A stretch of 64,000 nucleotides of DNA from Saxidomus purpurata (taxonomy: Eukaryota > Mollusca > Bivalvia > Venerida > Veneridae): assembly GCA_022818135.1 (NCBI GenBank), contig JAFMSR010000013.1, forward strand, positions 24,140,207 through 24,204,206, in the 5' to 3' direction. This document shows, one piece after another, positions 57,927 through 64,000 of this stretch (position 1 is the first letter of the stretch; the number at the start of each line of letters is the position of its first letter). The notes beneath the pieces were generated by a model, which made no database searches, was not told the DNA's origin, and saw only the letters and a program-made list of their open reading frames with translations. The translations under genes and the position numbers were made by a program.

Positions 57927-60379
57927 TAATAAAAAAAAAAAAAAAAAAAAAAGTATTACTCCAAAAAAATTTTTTTTTTTTTGAAAAAGTGAAGTTAATC
58001 TGTACGGTTTGACCCAAGACTGGTAGGATCATAACCGATATAAGAAGTGATTAAGTGAGTAGTGTAGTAAATAATTGTAACTTGTAAATTTTACACAAAA
58101 CTTAACAAGTTACATCCCTGACTGTACAGATACTCGAGATGCGTTTGTATCTTGGTGTTTGAGTGTCATAACTATGATGGCCCACTAGTCTTATGTTTAC
58201 ATGCATATTATAATATTAGACTGAAATGATTCTTTATAAATAAACTTCCTTTTCCTTACTCAGGAAGAAGAAGACAGGTTAGCATTACCCAGTATGGAAA
58301 CACAGGCGGCCATTACAGATGGGCAGGCAGGGGTGGATACCTGGAAATACAAAACTAGAAATCATGTCATGTATATACCTGAAGGAGAAGACCTCAGTCC
58401 GCAGGAACTTTTAGAATTAAAAAAGAAAAAACCTCGGAAAATAGTTCACGAAAACACTCGGTTTCATTTAAATCCTTGGAACACTCTAAAAAGTAAAGAA
58501 GTGATAAAACAGGCTGCCTCTGAAAAAGCAGTGTTGCATTCAGGGAGAATAGGGCATGATGGGAAAGAACTTGAAATTGCAGCTTCTCCTAGGGTGAATG
58601 GGTATGGGTTTGTTGCCACCCCTTCCCCTGCACCTGGGGTGGATGCGTCACCATTGATGACATGGGGAGAGATAGAAGGGACACCATTCCAGCTGGATCC
58701 CAAGGAGACACCGTTGGTACCCTCAGATGCTCCAGCTTTTAAGGTATGTCAGGGGGGAGGCACAGTTTGTAATGATGGGGATTATTTACTTTGCAAGGTG
58801 ATAAAAATGGTACTTAAAGGTAATTTTTAAGCAATAATTGGTAATTCTGTCGGCCAACTTGTGCTGTTAAGAATTTATATGCTGCTTTCCTTGCCCCTTT
58901 CAAACTTTGTTGATGTGAAAGTATACATTGAATATAAAAAAAGAATTAAATTTTTTTTACTTAAACAAATAAGTACATGTACAGTGCAACCTCTCAGGAA
59001 CAAACACCCTTCGGAGCACCGAAATCTGTTTGTTGTAGAGAGTTGTTGTTCTGGAGAGGTCAATTCCTTATATAATTGACGCAATAGGAACTTAGAAGGT
59101 GTGGCTTAAAAAACATTTAATACTAAAGAAATTCTCTTCATTTCTTTTATGTTCGAACTTGTAAAACATTTAATACTATTATTCTACCAGTGGTGTGTGT
59201 ATATTTCAGATACCAGATGTACCTAGGAGAGACCAACTAGCTATAGAACTAGCAGAAAAATCCAGCAAACAACACAGAGATAAGAAGAAAAATGCCCTAA
59301 AGCTTGCATCAAGATTTGTAAGGTAAACCTGTCTAAATGTCAGCTTCCTGATGTTTGTTAAAAAGCTAACTCTGCCAGTAAAATAATTTGGCTATGTTTA
59401 TCCTTACTTCAATGCACTTCAAGTTTGTAGGAGTGTACGAGGAAGTGTATATGGCAGGAAATGGGGCATGCAAAATATCAAATTTTGAAATATGATGACT
59501 GAACACTCCCAGAATATGTCAGTATAGTATGGTAGCTATTCTGTACATGTCTTGACACCTTTCGAACAGGGCTGGTATATATTTATTAACAGCATTTAAC
59601 TAGATTAATCCTTAATTGTCCGCAGTCAGAGATATGGTTATAAAGATAAAGTCCTTCCTTAATAATGGTAGCCAGAGAGAATTTATAGTAAAATGATATC
59701 ATTTAAATTTTGACATTTGATAATTGAGATATAATGTAATATTATTGTGTTATCATTTGGTAGGAGGAATGCATTTGAAGTTTTAAAATTGTTTAGTTTC
59801 AGAACCTAAGCTAATTTTATTTTGTTTGAAAGAGTAAATGTTAAATTACAAACTAACTCAAAATGGTGAGACTTCCACATAAATTACTGCAAAGGACTTT
59901 CCTGTTACAAATCTGCATAAAACGTATCACTGTATTTCAAGGACCTGTGATGTAAGTTATAGTCAATGTAATTATGTCTATTTTTGCATTTCAGTCCTGG
60001 AACTGGAATAAGTAGAAAAAGTTCCCTGGAGAGAATCAGCTCCTTGTCCCCTGCAGCACAGCGTCTACTTGGGAGTCGTATTGGTGTTCGGACTGGAACC
60101 GACAAAGCCTTGCGAGAAAGCTATTCCCCGTCCCCTTCACACAGACTTCCTGGGTACAAAACCCCTAACTTGACACCTAAATTGACCCCTAAATCTAAGA
60201 CACCATTTGCAGCAACTCCAGGTGGTAGTGCAACACCTGGAAGTGAACGTAGTGAAAGTGATACACCATTCTTAACGGATAATTTATTACAGTTGCCAAA
60301 GAAACGGACCATAAGTGATGACACTGCATCGGTAGATGAACACGGGAAAAGACGACCAAAAGCGACTGATTTCTTTTGA
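54143..60379 (+). CDS. ESS2: Splicing factor ESS2 (DGCR14 homologue)
   Basis: Nuclear protein associated with the spliceosomal C complex in animals. Exons: 54143-54253, 55036-55192, 56256-56372, 56718-56872, 58264-58743, 59210-59322, 59995-60379. All GT-AG, phases consistent, 505 residues (human about 476). Order of conserved blocks: VLDEEKYTE (29-37), EKDFFPD (44-50), QSEYFEALENNDL, FETPD, then LDSFLSKNTSEDNDSF and HAWLYENE, DTWKYKTRNHVMYIPEG, ENTRF, GPDGKE-like GHDGKELE, GFVATPSPAPGVDASPLMTW, and the SxS/TP-rich tail ending ITDNLLQLP-like LTDNLLQLPKKR and KATDFF. The ATG at 54143 is the only one giving VLDEEKYTE in frame. Intron 4 contains a long unresolved G/T tract. Confidence 0.97.
54290..54450. 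repeat. Imperfect ~150-bp inverted repeat in ESS2 intron 1
   Basis: GGGCTATACCTTCC at the left pairs with GAAGTATATAGCCCC at the right, and GCGTACGCCGGT with ACTGGCGTACGC inside. More GC-rich than its surroundings. It also carries a 61-residue minus-strand open frame with no recognisable match. Confidence 0.55.
57430..57982. repeat. 550-bp G/T homopolymer block, probable assembly artefact
   Basis: Alternating long pure runs of G and of T, with a few A and a terminal A run. Located in ESS2 intron 4. Homopolymers this long and this ordered are unlike the flanks and typical of low-quality consensus. The Phe/Gly and poly-Lys frames here are not genes. Confidence 0.85.
58264..58743 (+). CDS. ESS2: ESS2 exon 5: largest conserved block
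   Basis: 160 codons, from EEEDRLALPSMETQAA to LVPSDAPAFK. It holds the most conserved ESS2 sequence, ending with GFVATPSPAPGVDASPLMTW and GEIEGTPFQL. It stays open past the donor for 29 codons, which is intron. Confidence 0.96.
58985..59065. repeat. Short hairpin/MITE remnant
   Basis: ACCTCTCAGGAACAA pairs with TTGTTCTGGAGAGGT about 50 bp away. Resembles the core of a small inverted-repeat element in ESS2 intron 5. Confidence 0.5.
59995..60379 (+). CDS. ESS2: ESS2 last exon
   Basis: Ser/Thr-Pro-rich tail (SLSPAAQRLL, SYSPSPSHRLPGYKTP, LTPKLTPKSKTP), then LLQLPKKR and the terminal KATDFF. The repeated SP/TP sites suggest proline-directed phosphorylation, an inference. Confidence 0.96.
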
Positions 60380-60652
60380 TTGAGTACAACTGTGTGATGA
60401 TTCTAGGATTAAGTATTCTCATTTTACAGCAGTTTAATTCAGTTCAACAGGTGTCATAAATTAAAGCTGTACATGGATGTTGTCATATTCACAGAAAAAT
60501 TACTTAAGAAAGACAACATTTTACAGTGAACAGGGCAATTGAAAGATAATATTTCTATATTATATCATGTGTCCATAGAAGATGTTGTATTTTATAGAGT
60601 GCAGTTGCTTTAAGAGTTGGGTTCTTAAAAAAATCATGTAGAAACATGTCGA

Positions 60653-60683
60653 AATAAAGAGAAGTAATTAGTTCCAAAATAAA
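60653..60683 (+). terminator. ESS2: ESS2 poly(A) signals
   Basis: AATAAA at 60653-60658 and again at 60678-60683, 275-305 bp past the stop codon. Confidence 0.65.
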
Positions 60684-61869
60684 ACATTGAAAATGATTAG
60701 TTGTTGTTGTTTACCTAAATACTGTAAAACTCTTAAATTTCGCCTTGCCAAGATTTTATGATTTATGTCAAAATTTGACCCTTTACTCAGTTGGCTTTAT
60801 GCCATTTAACATTGTGAAGACCATAAATATGAAACCATTTGAAAGATACATCAGCAATTGCAGCAGATCACAAGCAATATTATTGTTTCTTAATTCAGCC
60901 TTAAGATGCAAACTATCAACAGCGACCATATCATAGTTATGATTATCATACCATTTCACATTGGGTCAAAACGTTGAAGTTAAAAACAGGCAGGGTGAGC
61001 TAAAATTAACCATCAATGTAAGAGTGTAACTACTAGAGCTATCACTGAAAGTGATTTATACTCCATTGACAAACTGTAGAGAACTTTGACCCCTGAGTTT
61101 GTATCAAAAGATAAAACATATAATGTAATCCCTCCATCAACACAGCACTTACCAACAGCCAGTCTTACAGAAGAATGAATCCACCAACTAGGAGAAAAGG
61201 CAGCAGTTAGGTACACCCTTCAGCTTACATTTTAACTATGTTCTGAAATTTGACACTTTTGCCAAATGCAAAAGTAAGGGACAACATGTATAATACATGA
61301 TGTAGATACTGAACAAACACGTGTATAAGAAATAGGTTGAATACCAAGGTTCCGCCTTGAAACAGTAGGTTGCCCAAAATTGTAACATTCCAACCGCACA
61401 CTTCCCTGCCTTCCTCCCCATATGTGCTATGTTTATCCTATATACTGAATTCAGAAAGTACCAAAAGGCCCGATTCTAGTTAAACTGGTTTCAAACAATA
61501 TTCATTTACGACTAACTTCATATCAAAATAGTTCATCTGTGAAAATTTGAAGCAGATCCTTCATAGAGTGTGCAATGAGCTGGACACTAAATTTTCAAAA
61601 CCTACCGCTGTACTATGGACTTGGAGAAACACTAATGCTTGTAAATTTTTAATGTATAGTTATACTACTTCTAGTACATTACCATTTAAAAGTGTGATAG
61701 TACAAACTATCAAGTCATTTTACTAGCTATATCTATTTAAAACCACTGTATATTATAGGTGTATTGTATGAAATTTTTAATTTAATATAAATCAAGAAAT
61801 TTTATGAAAATAAGGTCTCTCACTACTAAATCCTACTGTGCACATCACAGGTGAGAATAATTTGCAGCT

Positions 61870-61998
61870 TTACAGGAATCTGTACCTGGAACCCCTCATG
61901 TAAACATTGTAAAGGGCTGGAACCCTTCATGTACAGGGCTGGAATCCCTTGAGGTACATGGCAAAAGCTCTACCAACTGAGCTATCTGGTCACCTACA
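61870..61998 (-). repeat. tRNA-derived SINE remnant
   Basis: Minus strand has GATAGCTCAGTTGGTAGAGC, a strong A box, followed by two direct copies of a GGRWTCCAGCCC B-box-like segment. No intact tRNA cloverleaf, so not a tRNA gene. Confidence 0.7.
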
Positions 61999-62407
61999 TA
62001 TTTTCCCCCCTTACCATAATCGAGTTCACAAAATGCTATTTTAAAATTAATGAAACATATTCATCCATTCTATATTATCTTCAATTAATATCTCCTCTGA
62101 AACCAATCCATGGAAATTGATAAAAGTTACCATGGATATTTCTCAAGTGGTGCCTTTCCAAAGTTGTTCCATGACAATTTAAAGTCTGAAACTGCTCCTT
62201 CGGCGGGCAAGACTCATTGATTCATAAACTCTAAAAAATCTGTTTAGTGATCATTAAAAGTCAAGATTATCTACACTGTCTGATATGTACCCATACTGTT
62301 TGCTTAATAGTAATATACTCTTCCAATGGTACTAGTAATGATTGTTTTTACTACAATTACTAAAATAGAGACATGAACTTGTCAACAAAATCATAGTGGA
62401 ATACTAT

Positions 62408-63211
62408 GACAAGAGGGCCAAGATGGCCCTTTATCGCTCAAGACTTGAAAAGTTTTCCCTATATAGGCCATGTAAAATCAAGTGACACCCCCCCCTGGGA
62501 GGGGTCAATATCGAGCAGGGGTTCATAATTTGAACATTCTTGGTAGAGGTCCACTAGACAATGCTGGATGCCAAATATCTAAGCCCTGGGCCTTTTGGTT
62601 TAAAAAAAAAGATTTTTAAAGTATTTCCTTTCTGTTGCCATGGCAACCAGTTCTGCATGGAATAGAATTATTTGAATAACTTTGATAGAGCTCCATGTAA
62701 GGAACATTCCTGCCAAGGCTACCATTGGCTATAATACAAGGTCATCAATAGCAGAAATGGTCAATTTTGACCTGGGGGACATGATTTGAGCATTCTTGGT
62801 AGAGGTCCACTAGGCAATGATACATGCCAAATATCTAAGCTCTAGGCCTTGCAGTTTCAGAGAAGAAAACAAGTGGCCCCAGTCATGTTTCAATCGGGGT
62901 CATAATTTAGGAACAATGTTGATAGAGGTCTACTAGGTAATGCCAAATGCCATATTCTAACTTAGGCTTTCCTATTCTTAGAAGATTTAAAGTTTTCCTT
63001 TGACTGTTGCCAGGGCAACCAAGAGTTCTCATGGAATGGAATTATTTGAACAACTATGAAAGGGCTTCATGCAAGGAACATCCCTGCCAAGTTATATCAT
63101 CATTGGCCTAGTGGTTTCTGAGATGTTTGAAGGAAAATGTTAATGGACGTACAACGTATGGAATGCGATCCCAATAGCTCACCTTGGCACTTTGTGCCAG
63201 GTGAGCTAAAA
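62408..63211 (+). repeat. Hairpin-ended dispersed element, second core type
   Basis: 5' palindrome AGGGCCAAGATGGCCCT, three to four diverged units with GCTCTAGGCCTTG and GTAGAGGTCCACTAG, then the 3' hairpin CTCACCTTGGCAC/GTGCCAGGTGAG and CTAAAAA. Confidence 0.85.
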
Positions 63212-63509
63212 ACAAGAGCTGTGGTGTCTGTGACTTCCATGCGTTTGTATGGGCTGGAAAATTCCAACTTTGTCTTCTAAGAAAATATCAGCACATTGGG
63301 CAGTAACATTCTAGCAATGTGTATTTCTTGAAATCTGAATTAACTTCTCCTGAAGAAGTGTTCACTCAATAGATAAGTTTCTCCTATGTCAAAAGCATAC
63401 TAATCTTATTTTTATTTATCATTTATAAAGCTGAGTCAAAGAAGTTGACTACTGGCACTTGTTTGCAGCTCCTAGACTTTGTCAATTCCCTTTGATGAAT
63501 GCTTCATTA

Positions 63510-64000
63510 AACAAGAGGGCCATGATGGCCCTTTACAGTCACCCGAGTACAACTGCTTTTAACTAAAGTTGGTAGAAATCATGTAAACAACCATTCTGAC
63601 AAATTTCCAAGGATATTTGGGCTCAAAATGTTACGTCATAGAGTGGATTAACCCATATTTCCATATTTGGGCTCTAAGTGACCTATTTTTGACCCCAGAT
63701 GACCCATAATTGAACTTGGCTAGATCATAGAAACAACCTTTCTGACAAATTTCCAGGATATTTGGGCTGAAAATGTTAGGCCTCTAGAGGTATTAACAAG
63801 CCTAGGCTTTTCCATATATGGGCTCTGTGACCTAGTTTTTGACCCCAGATGACCCATATTGAAACTTGAGCTAGAAATCATCAAAACAACCTTTCTGACA
63901 AATTTCAAGGGCCATAATTCTGGGCTGAAAATAACATCTAGAGTGTTAACAAGGTTTTTCCATATATGGGCTCGTGGCCAGTTTTTGACCCCAGATGACC
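63510..64000 (+). repeat. Hairpin-ended element with 145-bp units, cut by window edge
   Basis: Same start and same core unit (GGGCTCTGTGACCTAGTTTT, CCAGATGACCCATA) as the element at 8898. At least three units before the window ends. Confidence 0.88.

Larger units (their letters stand above)
60684..64000. other. Intergenic tail of the window
   Basis: AT-rich spacer with a SINE remnant and two hairpin-ended elements (62408-63211 and from 63510). No frame here resembles a gene. An ACAAGAGCTGT start at 63215 suggests a fragment of the family at 12187. Confidence 0.6.

Noticed and set aside
57357..58032. 172- and 122-codon frames rich in Phe, Gly or Lys
   Set aside because: Translations of homopolymer runs; not proteins.
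61870..61998. Possible tRNA gene on the minus strand
   Set aside because: A good A box but no complete cloverleaf, duplicated B-box segments and extra body sequence: a SINE remnant. The same holds for 31850-31935, 41450-41520 and 10763-10860.

Overview
This is a eukaryotic nuclear window: AT-rich, intron-dense and full of dispersed repeats, with three conserved animal protein-coding genes read exon by exon. The proteins and repeats (hairpin-ended elements starting ACAAGAGGGCCATGATGGCC, tRNA-derived SINEs, a short TA-flanked MITE, mariner remnants) suggest a lophotrochozoan, most likely a bivalve mollusc. The species is inferred, not proven.

Layout. (1) 28203 down to 1671, minus strand: kinesin-1 heavy chain (KIF5/Khc). 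Twenty-one exons join in frame to about 898 codons; the last ~60 residues lie beyond the left edge. Its 11-kb first intron holds a candidate 27-nt microexon, a 2.6-kb inverted-repeat transposon with a 9-bp target duplication, a second inverted-repeat element and two repeat-rich elements. (2) 28204-33911: intergenic, with one clear SINE. (3) 53258 down to 33912, minus strand: peroxisomal carnitine O-octanoyltransferase (CROT), 15 exons used per transcript, 621 residues, ending in a PTS1-like ARL. The third coding position is present in three tandem, homologous, intact versions. (4) 54143-60379, plus strand: splicing factor ESS2 (DGCR14), seven exons, 505 residues, head-to-head with CROT across an 884-bp shared promoter region. 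(5) 60380-64000: repeats and SINE remnants.

The standout is the CROT cassette. Three alternative exon 3 copies (50474-50655, 46382-46563, 44885-45066) are each exactly 182 bp, enter in phase 0 and leave in phase 2, and encode ungapped 60-residue versions of the same active-site-region segment with 45-60% identity by hand count. Because 182 is not a multiple of 3, using zero or two copies breaks the reading frame. This is the signature of mutually exclusive splicing that would give three CROT enzymes. The upstream exon ends at a non-canonical GC donor, and repeat arrays lie beside two of the copies. The second candidate is the kinesin microexon, which would add nine residues in motor loop L2.

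The three genes share no obvious pathway: axonal/organelle transport motor, peroxisomal fatty-acid export enzyme, and spliceosome-associated protein. Long G/T homopolymer blocks (57430-57982, 53428-53545) look like poorly resolved assembly rather than biology.
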